Origin: Nannochloropsis salina CCMP1776
Lineage: Eukaryota; Sar; Eustigmatophyceae; Eustigmatales; Monodopsidaceae
Length of the DNA stretch: 64,000 bases
Direction of reading: 5' to 3'
NCBI GenBank assembly: GCA_004565275.1
Contig: SDOX01000011.1
Span: 519,881 to 583,880, forward strand
Shown here: piece by piece, positions 43,402-53,478 of the stretch
Position numbering within the stretch: position 1 is the stretch's first letter
Layout: every line of letters begins with the position of its first letter
Program-made: the position numbers and the translations under genes
Notes under the pieces: model-generated
Databases searched by the model: none
What the model was told of the DNA's origin: nothing
The model's input: the letters and a program-made list of their open reading frames with translations, nothing else

Positions 43402-43853
43402 GCAGGAACGATAAATCAGGCGAACGCGCCCTCGGTCGGGTTACCTTTGCTAGATCAATTTTCCTCCCTGATGTTTCTCCGCCCTCTCCGAATAGCTCAG
43501 ATTTTCTTCTTGATGTTTCTCGCCCTCACGGGAAGGCCTGTGGTCAGGCAGCGTTTGACCATCCGATGGCTCTCAGCGAGGTCTTCCGCACCGAGTGTTA
43601 GAAATGACGAGTGCCTCCTGTGCGAAGTTTCCACGACCGTTGTGTCGGATTTATGATTTGTAATGATATATGACTTATCGCTTTGTTTTTAAAACTGGCA
43701 TGAGGATGTTTGGTTTCCCAGTGTTGTTGACTGGTGCTTAGGCTGCAAGAAGGAAGACATGAAGAAACTCTTGATCACCACACATCAGAATTATGCCTAA
43801 CCGCAGAAGCACGATCTTTCTCCTTCCTACGTTACAGCATCCTTTGCACAACT
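43402..43853. promoter_or_regulatory. Divergent DHHC/RACK1 promoter region
   Basis: 452 bp between the DHHC gene start (minus) and RACK1 start (plus). RACK1 is normally among the strongest expressed genes, so a strong promoter is expected here; no motif was recognised by eye. Confidence 0.45.
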
Positions 43854-44798
43854 ATGGGTGACCAACTCAGTTTGCGGGCGGAATTGAAGGGCCATGCGGG
43901 TTGGGTGACATCGATTGCCACTCATGCCGACAACCCCAACCTCGTTCTTTCTTCCTCGCGCGATAAGACCGTGATGGTGTGGAATTTGACCGGTGGAGAA
44001 GACTACGGGTACCCGCAGCGAGCTTTGCGAGGTCATGGGCATTTTGTCTCAGACGTGATTATCTCCTCTGACGGGCAGTTTGCTCTCTCGGGGTCCTGGG
44101 ATGGAACCCTGCGCTTGTGGGAAATCAAGACAGGCAAGAGCACGCGTACTTTCGTCGGACATTCCAAGGATGTCCTCTCTGTATCCTTCTCCCATGACAA
44201 CCGGCAGATTGTGTCCGGATCGCGAGACAAGACTATCAAGCTTTGGAATACACTGGGTGAGTGCAAGTTCACCATTACTGAAGGTGGTCACTCCGAGTGG
44301 GTGTCGTGCGTGCGGTTCTCTCCCTCCCCCACGGCCCCCGTCATTGTGTCCTGCGGCTGGGACAAGCGTGTCAAAGTCTGGAACTTGGCGGATTGCAAGC
44401 TCAAGCAGAATTTGATCGGCCACACTGGCTACCTTAATGTGGTGACGGTCTCACCGGACGGCTCTCTTTGTGCCTCCGGTGGGAAGGACGGCACCGCCAT
44501 GCTCTGGGATCTGAATGAGGGCAAACGTCTCTATTCCCTGGACGCGGGCGACATCATTCACTCGCTTGTCTTCTCGCCCAATCGCTACTGGTTGTGCGCA
44601 GCCACGTCGCAGGGCATCAAGATCTGGGACTTGGAGTCAAAGGACATGGTGGACCACCTGCAACCCAAGTGGCCCGTCCAGGGCAAGCACTCCCTCTCTC
44701 CTCAGCCGTATTGCACCTCCTTGGCCTGGTCTGCGGATGGTCAGACTTTGTTTTCAGGCTACACCGACGGAAAAATTCGTTGCTGGAGCGTGAACTAA
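43854..44798 (+). CDS. RACK1: RACK1, ribosome-associated WD40 scaffold
   Basis: 314 residues, single exon, start ATG 43854 ([20 protein letters not shown]), matching the family length of 313-317. Seven WD40 blades are visible, each ending in [50 protein letters not shown] and [11 protein letters not shown] mark blades 1-5, and the last ends KIRCWSVN. The Arg/Lys pair in blade 1 that contacts 18S rRNA is present as SSSRDKT context. RACK1 sits on the 40S head and recruits kinases and quality-control factors. Very secure. Confidence 0.97.
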   Translation: MGDQLSLRAELKGHAGWVTSIATHADNPNLVLSSSRDKTVMVWNLTGGEDYGYPQRALRGHGHFVSDVIISSDGQFALSGSWDGTLRLWEIKTGKSTRTFVGHSKDVLSVSFSHDNRQIVSGSRDKTIKLWNTLGECKFTITEGGHSEWVSCVRFSPSPTAPVIVSCGWDKRVKVWNLADCKLKQNLIGHTGYLNVVTVSPDGSLCASGGKDGTAMLWDLNEGKRLYSLDAGDIIHSLVFSPNRYWLCAATSQGIKIWDLESKDMVDHLQPKWPVQGKHSLSPQPYCTSLAWSADGQTLFSGYTDGKIRCWSVN

Positions 44799-46327
44799 GA
44801 GGCAGGCGCCCTACTGCGCCAACAGGCCAGGGGCACTCTCTCTCGATTAAGGCTTTCATTAGTTATTATATGCCCCGTAAGAGAAAGAGAGAGAGTAGGT
44901 GTGCCTGGCTGACTGCCCACAAATTTCGGATAGCCACAGGGAGGAAGGAGGCACCGTTTAAAAGTGAAAAAAGCGAAGAGAGGCGTTCTGATGACCTAGG
45001 AAAGACTTTTCCTGGGCCTATTTCTTCCATGGGATTCTCATGTCTCAAGGTGCGAAAGAAAGAATAGAATGCTGCGACGCAGTCTATCTATTTATGTTGC
45101 GTACACTTCCCAGTTGTTCGCTTCAGTTTTTTTCATTTTTTTTGCGTGGGACATGCCTCCACAGAATGTATATTTAGTCATGTCAGGCCACGTTCATGCT
45201 CGAATGCCAGAGTTCGATCTGCCATGCTTCCGATGATTTATAACCTTCCCCGGAAAAAGGTGAAAGGAAAGGGGAGTCGACGATAACGGCGTGGAGTCCT
45301 ACTACTCGTTGAGAGTCCTTGTCCTCCAGCGGCAGTAGTTCCCAACATGCGTCTTTTCTGTCATCCTTTATGAACGCAACACTGGGCCCATTCCCATCAT
45401 TCAATTCAGAAGCGCACTCTCGTGGAGACTTTGGCATGATATTCACAGATGAAAGGGAAATGGGGCACGGAAGAGGCATTTCGAGACCAAAGATATTGCC
45501 ATGAGATGGCTCGGGTGCACGGGCTTCTGCCGGGGGGGAGGGCGGTCGGGTCTGGCTCTGGGCGAGGCCTGCCAGTGGCGTCTACTCGCCCCACAAGAAC
45601 AGCCCACTGCGCTGTTCAAGAAGTGGGTTGACAACGACGGCATTTTTTTCCGAAGCGGGAATGTCTCCATGCTTCGTGCGCAATGAATGTGTTGCCTCGA
45701 TGCCTTGGCTGTGGTGCGTCTGCACGGGATGTCAAAAGTATCCTCGAGCCGAACGAGTGCGTGAGCAGCTGCAGCACCCATCGGGAGGGACAACAGCAAA
45801 ATTGACAGCTCTTGTAAAGTGCAAACACGCGTGCGAGCCTTACATTGACACGACGACCATGCCAGGCCCTCGCTTTGATCATATGTCAACGCGAGGGAAG
45901 CCTGGATGTCGCTAATGCCCACTGCGTGTTTGTGTTGTGCGCGCATTTGGTGGGGCAGGGGACCCGAGCAGAAGGAATGGCCCACCATGCAATGTGGGCC
46001 ACTGTCTGGTGCAGGCGGCCTTCCGAAGCCGCTGGGATTGCCTCATTCACGATTTACTGCCACTGTTACCACGTACTGTCAACATTTACTACACACAGCA
46101 TTGATGTCAGCCTAGCAATGTTTTGAATTGCCCAAATTTGGTTCGAAACTGACCCTGCTCTCCCTGCCCTTGCAATTCCACAGCATCAGGCCGCAACAGC
46201 CCCCCCTGAAAAGGCCATAACGTTTGTCTGAAGGGCACATCTACGTGAACATCAGACCAGTAAAGGGAACATTTAAACTGGAAGTATTTTCAGTCGATTC
46301 GTGACACGGAGTCTATAAGCAACAAAA
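44799..46327. other. Tandem intergenic region with weak minus-strand frames
   Basis: 1.5 kb between RACK1 and the MYB gene. Besides the small frame annotated at 45183-45479, a minus-strand frame at 45443-45988 and donor-like sites suggest there may be a spliced minus-strand gene, but I could not assemble one with conserved features. Confidence 0.35.
45183..45479 (-). CDS. Possible small protein of 98 residues
   Basis: Opens at ATG 45479 and ends at TGA 45183. Composition is balanced, with non-repetitive sequence such as RKDACWELLPLEDKDSQRVV and VGLHAVIVDSPFLSPFSGEG, more protein-like than nearby frames. No family was recognised. It may be the last exon of a longer minus-strand gene. Weak call. 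Confidence 0.3.
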   Translation of the reverse strand: MPLPCPISLSSVNIMPKSPRECASELNDGNGPSVAFIKDDRKDACWELLPLEDKDSQRVVGLHAVIVDSPFLSPFSGEGYKSSEAWQIELWHSSMNVA

Positions 46328-48385
46328 ATGGCGCGACCTAAGAAAGGGTATATGGATGAGGAGGAGGGCAGCACGACTGGGCGATGGACGACAGAGGAGC
46401 ACGCGCTCTTCGAGGATGGATTACGAAAATATGGCAAGCAATGGAAACGCATAGCCGAAGAGATTCCTTCGCGTACGGTTGTCCAGATTCGGACGCACGC
46501 CCAGAAATATTTCCTGAAGCTGGCAAAAATTGAGCCTGCCACCAGCACATCCATCGCGCTGAAACCTCCGACCAACCATAACCAATTTTACCCGCACGTG
46601 CATGCACACAATCATGGCGTGCATTCTAATGCCGCGTTCACATCCTTGACTGGCTATCCTTCGAATGGAAACGGCAACGTGGGCCCCGACATGGAACTAT
46701 CAGGGCAAGGCTCAGGTATGGACCTTCCACTCTCCTTGACCCGCAAAAAGCGCTCGGTGGGGAAGAGCACATACCGGCGACTGGTACCAGGCTTGGACGG
46801 GGATGAGATGGAGGAGGAAATTGGATGTTTCGAGGCAGATAAGATGGAAAAAGAAGGGGAGGGCATCAACGAGGAGGACGAGGGCTGCCCCTTTCGCAGT
46901 TCGACCCTGACATCCCGGGGCCGCGTGTCGCGCCCTCCCCGCAATAAATCTACCTTCACTTCTCATCCCTCCAGCCCCGCGGGCATAGGGATGAGGGGTG
47001 AGGGTTTTGGAAGTGGCATCGACACAAGCCACAGTGGTGCCACCTTGGAAGGTATCCCTCAGAACGGTGCCAGTGCGCGGGCAGTGGGCACCGCCTTGAG
47101 AAAGCAGCAGAAGCAGCGGGCTCGTCGAACTGCTCCCTTGGAGCAGAATGAGCTGAGGGGCAGTGGCACCGTCTTCTCCTCGGCCTCCTCGCTGACTCAC
47201 TCCATTTGGGGGGCTTTGCACACGAGCTCCACCGACCCGCTCCCCTCCTCCCTCCAGTCTCTCCCCCCCCGCGGGCTCATGAACGCGGAGGACAGCGGCT
47301 GCAGACCTGGGGCAGGTGTGGGACCTGCCGGAGGGCTGATGGTCCGGATTCCCATGGGCGAGGAGCACGCGCTGGACATGGAGGACAACCTGTTCGCGGC
47401 GGGGGAACTGAACGGATTGTTCGAGTCCCTGCGAGAGGGGGCCCTGGTGGGGGCTCCGACGCAGACGCCGACGTCCGTCATGCATCTCTACCCGGACATG
47501 GACGGCTTTCCTGACGCAATGGGGCCGCATGTCCATGGGCGCGAGGAGGACGGAAAGGGGGAGGTGAAGCGGGAGCGGGTGGGAGGGGCCAACGAAGCCC
47601 TGCCTGGATCCGACCGTCCGGACTACATGCTCGGCGTCCCTGGCAGCCTGCAGTCTACAGGATGCTGCGGGTCCTCCACGACCTCGGCATCCTCCGGGGT
47701 GGCGGGAACGACCGAGGGGGAGGAGGAGGAGGAGGAGGAGGCCTTGGGCGAGGGGGAGGACGCGTTCTCCCATCTGCACGAGCTGGCGGGGCGCGGGGCG
47801 CCAGATTGGGCGGACGCGTTCGAGGAGGCTTTGGGGGCCTTGGAAGGGGTGGAGGGCGTAGGGGAAGAAGGGGCGCTGGGCCTGCATGCACTGCAGCAGA
47901 GCGAGCGGCTGGAGCCCATGGGGCGGGAGGCGTCGAGCAACAGCCTTACCGACTCCTCCAACACGGACACCTACCTGCCTTCGGACGAGAGCGACGGGGA
48001 GCAGGCGGGGGCCAGGCCTCACCTGGGCTCTCACCTGGTGCGTGGTCTGGAGGACTGCGGGGTTGAGAATGGGCCGGTAGGAAAGCGAGCGCGCCTGAGC
48101 TACGGCTACGGGCAGGAAGGGGGGGAGGATTTTACCTCCTCCCTCCACACGAGGGGGACCTCGATGGCGCCCTCCTTGGTGAAGGAGCAGGCGTGGAAGG
48201 GGGAGGAAGGGGAGAAGAAGCGAGGGGAGGCGGTGAGTGGGGAGGAAGAGGAGGAGGACTACGGGTATTTCACGACCACGGAAGAGGATTTGGACCACTT
48301 CCTGGTGAACATTTTGGACGGCGTGACCGTTACTTCCACGGCCGGTTCAGCGACAGTCGGGAGCGTGGGTGTTGCGCCCGTTTGA
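46328..48385 (+). CDS. SHAQKYF-class single-repeat MYB transcription factor
   Basis: 685 residues, single exon, from ATG 46328. The MYB repeat is at residues about 16-65: GRWTTEEHALFEDGLRKYGK, QWKRIAEEIPSRTVVQIRTH, AQKYFLKL; the third helix carries THAQKYF, the hallmark of the plant/algal MYB1R (CCA1/LHY/REVEILLE-like) class. The remainder is low-complexity: a basic KKRSVGKSTYRRL patch, Gly/Glu-rich stretches, an acidic EEEEEEALGEGED run and an acidic C-terminal segment that could be an activation domain. In plants and algae this class binds evening-element-like or GATA-type motifs in clock, light and metabolic control; the target here is unknown. Confidence 0.92.
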   Translation: MARPKKGYMDEEEGSTTGRWTTEEHALFEDGLRKYGKQWKRIAEEIPSRTVVQIRTHAQKYFLKLAKIEPATSTSIALKPPTNHNQFYPHVHAHNHGVHSNAAFTSLTGYPSNGNGNVGPDMELSGQGSGMDLPLSLTRKKRSVGKSTYRRLVPGLDGDEMEEEIGCFEADKMEKEGEGINEEDEGCPFRSSTLTSRGRVSRPPRNKSTFTSHPSSPAGIGMRGEGFGSGIDTSHSGATLEGIPQNGASARAVGTALRKQQKQRARRTAPLEQNELRGSGTVFSSASSLTHSIWGALHTSSTDPLPSSLQSLPPRGLMNAEDSGCRPGAGVGPAGGLMVRIPMGEEHALDMEDNLFAAGELNGLFESLREGALVGAPTQTPTSVMHLYPDMDGFPDAMGPHVHGREEDGKGEVKRERVGGANEALPGSDRPDYMLGVPGSLQSTGCCGSSTTSASSGVAGTTEGEEEEEEEALGEGEDAFSHLHELAGRGAPDWADAFEEALGALEGVEGVGEEGALGLHALQQSERLEPMGREASSNSLTDSSNTDTYLPSDESDGEQAGARPHLGSHLVRGLEDCGVENGPVGKRARLSYGYGQEGGEDFTSSLHTRGTSMAPSLVKEQAWKGEEGEKKRGEAVSGEEEEEDYGYFTTTEEDLDHFLVNILDGVTVTSTAGSATVGSVGVAPV

Positions 48386-49608
48386 GGAGCAAACGAGATG
48401 GAGACCTCCCACCTTTATACATATTAGGAGGGCTTTGAACAACTGTGGGTAGGGGTAAAGCGAGGAAAGGGCCGGTCGGGGGGGTCGACGCCCGAGGAGG
48501 GGAGTGACAATGTCGGTGACAGGTCGGGTGCGACCTCCGATTTCGCACATTTAAAGACCGCGGGAGCCGTGCTTTATATTTATCACAGTGGCGTTGGGCG
48601 CAGAATGCGCGGATGGCAGATTTGCAAGGGAGCGAACAAGAAGATTGGGGACGCGCGTGGAAGTCCTGTAACACGGCATGCTTCTTAGGCACGGCCACAT
48701 GGTTACAAACAATTATGATATTTAACGTTTTAGCAGTGTGAGGATCCTTTGTTGTGTAGACAAAGAAAAATGCTGTCGAATGAAGCAAACGGCTTGGAAT
48801 CTATGGCGTGGCGCGAGTGAGAGGACAGAGGAGACGAGTAGCATGCGAGGGATTCACAACCGGAAAGAAATAAACACCGTGGTATGATGATAATGGGGGG
48901 ATGGAGTCAGCAAATATGATGGCTGCCTCTCGCCGCATGTGCATGATATGAAAGACAGGGAGAACAACAGACGAAAAAACGAAGCTTGGTGTATGCTAGC
49001 AAGGAGCCAGTTGCCGAGAGACGTCTCGCGGGGCTGAAGGAGTCACCAGTGGGCCAGGAGAGGGGAGGACAGGAAAGGAAAGATGCAGATAGCTGGTCGA
49101 AAGCAGGAGGGATGGAGGAGAAGATGTGTGACCGCAGAGAGCTGCAAAGAAGATTAGCTGCTCGATGGTGGACGGAGACGGGAGCTTGAAAATGTGGAGT
49201 GTAGGGTGAAGCGAAGAATGCAGAGAATGGCCGAGGAAGCAGTGCTTTGGATGGTGAAGGTGGAGAGAGTATTCCGAGGCGACGAGAACATAAAAGAGGA
49301 ACGAAGCAAGACTCGACACTCACGCAGAAAAATATGCTTTCCGTCTCGATGTTTTCTTTTTGTCATCGTGCGTCTGCGTTACCTTTGATTCCCTGGACAC
49401 GGACAGCCCACGGGCATATCTTGGCTGTGGGCCTCATAGTGCCAAGGTCACTATGGAGATGGAGACAATGGCCCAGCCCAATTTCTTTCCGTATTCCCTC
49501 CCTTACGTAGAGGCGTCTCCATACAAAGTTCTTCTATGCGCGCTCTCCTACAGGGTCTCTACCCTTCACAGCATCGCGCAGACCCATACAATCTTCCATC
49601 GGTCTGCT
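48386..49608. other. Convergent intergenic region
   Basis: 1.2 kb between the MYB and DNA-glycosylase stop codons. The part 48990-49320 is purine-rich on the plus strand, so its long frames on both strands reflect composition. No gene is seen. Confidence 0.45.
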
Positions 49609-50712
49609 TCAGGAAATCTTTTTCCGCTTCCGCATTTTCTTGTCCTGTGCCCGGGGCCAGGGCTTGCTCACATGTCTGTTACCCAACACCGAAAAACGGA
49701 GCGGCGCTTCCTTCCACAAGCCTGCATACTCTATCCCTATCCGCGGGGAGACCACCAACTGGGACGCAGGCACATGTTCCCCCCTCTCCAAGAAAAGCTG
49801 CGCTCCTCCCACCAGGTCGGAGCCGCTCATTAGGTGATCGACTGCCAGGGCATGACAGAGGCGACCAGGGCCCGCACAGAGCTCCGCCAGAAGCTTCTCC
49901 CTCTCGTTGGCATTCATGTCCGCTACAAGCGGTACGGGCCCCATATTTGTTTTGTTCTTTCCTCGAAGCGCCCGCGCCCTGAGCCTATTCTGCAGCATGA
50001 TCGAGGTCCCCTCCACAGGCTCCAGGGCCCGGATCAAGACTCCCACGGGGTCGCCCTCTTTGGAGGCAATGACGTTGAGACAGGAACAAGCATGCATGTG
50101 GTAGATATAGGCTACACCGCCCGCTGCAAACATGGGCTCCAGGCGCGGTGTCCTCTTGCCTCCATAGCTGTGTGCGCCCTTGTCATGAGGTCCGAGGTAG
50201 GCCTCCACTTCGACTATTTTGCCGCTCAGGCGAGTGCCACAGGGAAGCACACGCACCAAACGCGCACCCAAAAGCCAGCGTGCCGTAGTTAAAGCGTCGG
50301 CTTCGAAGCTCTTTGGTGTTGAGACCCGATGGTGCGCTGTGTCGGTGCACTTCACTACAGGAAGGTGGTGAGCCTCAAAAGCGACCGCGCTTTCCACGCG
50401 CTGGCTCACGTTTCGCAGCCTTGCCGCCTCTGTTTCGACTGATGAATAAATATTCGATGGAAAATTTTCCGAGAGCCGGGGCGTTGGGGTTCTGCTTGTT
50501 GTCACATGGATGCTGGATTCCAAGGGATTTGAGGGCCTTGATGAGGAAGCTTCCGTGGAGATTTCCATCAACGCGCTGCCATTTTCATCATCTATCTTAG
50601 CCGAAACAGAGACAAGACGTCGTCTTCGAGCACGTGTTGCAGAAAAAAATGTCGATGCACCGATTGCCTTCGCCGTCCTCGTGGCAAGGGGGGGCATTTT
50701 CCTGTTATTCAT
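49609..50712 (-). CDS. MPG: Alkyladenine (3-methyladenine) DNA glycosylase, AAG/MPG family
   Basis: 367 residues from ATG 50712; the same frame has an earlier ATG at 50892 (427 residues), but that lies 10 bp from the next gene's earliest ATG, so the shorter start is preferred. MNNRKMPPLATRTAKAIGAS and the following Arg-rich sequence look like an organelle presequence. The conserved domain starts at ALTTARWLLGARLVRVLPCG, with the catalytic Glu in GKIVEVEAYLGPHDKGAHSY, then VAYIYHMHACSCLNVIASKE, VGVLIRALEP, LCAGPGRLCHALAVD and VSPRIGIEYAG. Unusual: the base-stacking Tyr of YGMY-type loops reads YHMH. It excises 3-methyladenine, hypoxanthine and ethenoadenine at the start of base-excision repair, here perhaps in an organelle. 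Confidence 0.9.
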   Translation of the reverse strand: MNNRKMPPLATRTAKAIGASTFFSATRARRRRLVSVSAKIDDENGSALMEISTEASSSRPSNPLESSIHVTTSRTPTPRLSENFPSNIYSSVETEAARLRNVSQRVESAVAFEAHHLPVVKCTDTAHHRVSTPKSFEADALTTARWLLGARLVRVLPCGTRLSGKIVEVEAYLGPHDKGAHSYGGKRTPRLEPMFAAGGVAYIYHMHACSCLNVIASKEGDPVGVLIRALEPVEGTSIMLQNRLRARALRGKNKTNMGPVPLVADMNANEREKLLAELCAGPGRLCHALAVDHLMSGSDLVGGAQLFLERGEHVPASQLVVSPRIGIEYAGLWKEAPLRFSVLGNRHVSKPWPRAQDKKMRKRKKIS

Positions 50713-51130
50713 TTTCCCAGGGGAGGTTACGAGCGTCACATGGAGGAGGAGGAGAGCTGACAGGAAAACATGCAAAACGGCCCCCCTTCCAGTAGGGTCG
50801 ACGGTCCTCGTTGTCGAGTACTGCTGCACACAGTCCTTGTTGTAATGTAAATATATATTGGAAGGGTGTGGACAGGTGAGGGAGCATAACATTTAGGTCG
50901 AAATGCGCCTGGGAGGGAGGCAGATACATGAGTCGCTGAGGCGGCGGCTGGGAAACAACCCTTTATCTGTGGCCCACAAATTCTACAACTTCCCTGTCCC
51001 TTCGCTTACAAAGGCTTCACATTTGAAATTTTATACCTTTCTACAGCCAGGAAGCTGTCGACTGGCATATGTTGGGCGGTGCCTGATGGAGCACGGCAGA
51101 CACAATTCGCGGTCTCTGCTCTGCCGGTTG
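50713..51130. promoter_or_regulatory. Divergent glycosylase/GTPase region with overlapping candidate starts
   Basis: 418 bp between the preferred starts. Longer in-frame ATGs exist on both sides (50892 minus; 50903 and 51086 plus), so part of this may be translated. A shared promoter is inferred from position. Confidence 0.4.
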
Positions 51131-52834
51131 ATGCCCTGTCCCCGCCACCTTGCATATCGACCAGTTCCTGGCACCGCTTTGGCATTGGCCGTTATGGTGT
51201 CCCTCTTGACTCTGGGTAGCTGCACACCTGCCAAGGTTATCATTACGAAAAGATACGCGTCCGTATGGGTCTCAAGGGCCTCCAGCCTTTCTGCCCTCCC
51301 CCGCCTGCCACCTCTCTTCATAATATCCCGGTATACTTCCCAGCACCAGAAACCGCCGCCCCAGCATCCTCTCCGCAAGGCAGCACTCCCTTCCATTCGT
51401 GCCAGATACAGTCAGCGGCCAGCAACGCCTACAGTCTTAGAAGCAAATCTGACCGTGGGCGCCTCTCCAAATCAGACGGCCGAAGTAAACCCCTCTTCCC
51501 CAAGTGCATCCCCTCTTAAACGCGCTCGGCCCCGGCGAACGGTCACTGGAGGCTTAAAGAATTTACCTGTGACCCCGCCTGCCAATGAGCTGCTAAATCG
51601 GGCCGTGCGGCTATCCAAGTGGTTAAAGGTAGGTGTCCGCGGATGACGGGAGGCAATGTCGGCTCCAGGGGATCTGTCGAGCGTGGACGGAAGCATGATG
51701 ATGAATTGTTGCACGCCGTGTACGTGCGTGCTCATTGAAATAATTGGCTTTGTGCGTGGCACGCGCATTTGCCTCATATACTTTTGAATTTACTGCCTCT
51801 GCCACCCATAGGTGGACGAAGAAAAAATCAAAAACCAACGCCAGCGCGCGCGCAAGTTGGGCGCTTTGAAACTCGACACGCTGACCAAGAGCATCTCCAA
51901 ACCCCTGAGGGACGTGCTCAAAGCCTACGACTACGAGCTGGCCGTCCTCCACCCCTTCGAGGCGACCCTGGCGGACTTGACTGTCCGAGCCCGGGCCAAG
52001 CAGGGGCACCAGAGCCTGCCCGAGGTCCTGAAGGCCGTCAACGAATTGCGCAAGTCGGTCCTAGAAACGGGGAAAAGGCACGCGGCGGCGGCCAAGAACG
52101 CCACGTCCAAGCAAGAGGCCATCGAGGCCACAGAGGCGGGCTTTCGGGAGGTGGAGTCTTTGATGCTGGAGGGCGCTGATGTGGTCTTGAATTTGATCGA
52201 CGTCCAGAAGGCGTTGCGTAAAATTCCCATCGTGCAGTTGGGCATGCCCACGGTCGTGCTGGTCGGGGCGCCGAACGTGGGGAAGAGCTCCATCGTCCGG
52301 GCCATTTCGTCGGGGACCCCGGAAGTGAACAACTACCCTTTCACCACGCGCGGGATGACGCTCGGACACCTCCAGTACGAGGACTGGGCGGAGGGGCAGT
52401 GCCAGGTGATGGACACGCCAGGGGTCCTGAATCGGCCGGATGAGGAGCGCAACGAGATGGAGTCCCTGACGCTCGCCTCCATGCTCCACCTGCCCACCGC
52501 CGTTATGTTCGTCCTGGATCTGACGGGCAATTCTGGGGCACTCTCGAGCATCGAGAATCAGATTCAGATTCGAAACGGCCTGCGCGCGCGTTTCCCTAAG
52601 CGACCCTGGGTGGACGTGATCAGCAAAGCCGACTTGCCCATGGACCAAGAGGACCCGGCCGTAGCCCGCGCCCCTGCAGGGGCCTTAAAGGTGTCTGTGG
52701 CGGATGGTACAGGCTTAGCGGATCTGGAAGCACGGGTGAAGGAAATGCTTCTAGACGTGCGGGAAGTCTTGTCAGCGATAGGGTTGGCAGAGGGGCCGGG
52801 AGGGCGTGTGGAAGGGGAAGGAAGTGGCGGGTAA
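51131..52834 (+). CDS. NOG1-like GTPase, probably organellar, two exons
   Basis: Exons 51131-51628 and 51812-52834 (intron 183 bp; AAG|GTAGGT, ACCCATAG) give 506 residues; the junction restores KWLKVDEEKIKNQRQR. The start at 51131 begins a signal-like leader (LALAVMVSLLTLGSC); ATGs at 50903 and 51086 are alternatives. A helical NOG1_N-like region (ALKLDTLTKSISKPLRDVLK) precedes the G domain: G1 GAPNVGKSS, G2 region NNYPFTTRGMTLGH, G3 DTPG, and G4 SKAD. The chain ends soon after the G domain, lacking the long C-terminal part of nucleolar NOG1. It resembles the short NOG1-type GTPases of archaea and algae. Predicted: ribosome large-subunit assembly in plastid or mitochondrion, by family analogy. 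Confidence 0.87.
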
Positions 52835-52911
52835 AGTGAAAGGGCACAGTAATCAAAATACGCACAAAAGTACCGCGCAAAGTAGAGGACAGCATGTCTG
52901 AGGTGTCAGCT

Positions 52912-53478
52912 TCATGTTCTTGTATTCTGCATACCTCCCTCGACCAACTTCACCTCCGTTACATCTCTTCCTTCCCCATTCCCAAACCCTAATTTTAACT
53001 GCTCTGCTTCAGGCTCAGCCTGGACTGGTCGCTCATTCAGCACCGTCGTCCATCCACCGGCTTTCAGTGTTTCTTTCGATGCTTCGGGTGGGTTGGCCAC
53101 GAGCCGTCGTTGCCGATTATTAAAGTAAAATCGCCAATGTAGCAGTTGTTGCTCCCGCAAGAACTCTTTGTACTGCCCACGACCCAGCTCGCGCCGCACC
53201 TCTGCTCGACCCAATAATTCCAGCATGGCTAATGCTTGGGGATAGACTAGAAATCGCGCATATTTTGGTTGTCGCCAGTAGTGTAGATACCGCAAAAAAG
53301 CCAAAAAGGCAGGGTCCTCCAGGTACCTGTTGAGCGCCAGCCAGTGCAAGTAATCTGCGTTTGCCAGGCACTGCACAAACTCGAGCTCCAAAGTAAAGCG
53401 CGTTTCATCATCAGGAAGCTCATATCGATGGTGATGTATCTGCCATGGTAGAGTTCTGGAATTGTCCATGCTGCACAT
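52912..53478 (-). CDS. MED31: Mediator complex subunit 31 (SOH1)
   Basis: 188 residues from ATG 53478; a second ATG three codons on. The whole MED31 helical core is present at residues about 20-110: RFTLELEFVQCLANADYLHW, LALNRYLEDPAFLAFLRYLH, YWRQPKYARFLVYPQALAML, then ELLGRAEVR and QLLHWRFYFNNR. MED31 sits in the middle module of Mediator, bound to MED7, and links transcription factors to RNA polymerase II. The tail after residue 130 is polar and not conserved. Its stop is only 77 bp from the convergent GTPase stop. Very secure. Confidence 0.95.
   Translation of the reverse strand: MCSMDNSRTLPWQIHHHRYELPDDETRFTLELEFVQCLANADYLHWLALNRYLEDPAFLAFLRYLHYWRQPKYARFLVYPQALAMLELLGRAEVRRELGRGQYKEFLREQQLLHWRFYFNNRQRRLVANPPEASKETLKAGGWTTVLNERPVQAEPEAEQLKLGFGNGEGRDVTEVKLVEGGMQNTRT

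Noticed and set aside
46712-48298. 528-codon minus-strand frame opposite the MYB gene
   Set aside because: Composition shadow of a GC-rich single-exon gene whose plus strand carries a clear MYB domain.
48907-49323. 138-codon minus-strand frame
   Set aside because: Pyrimidine-rich low-complexity sequence in a convergent spacer, without family resemblance.
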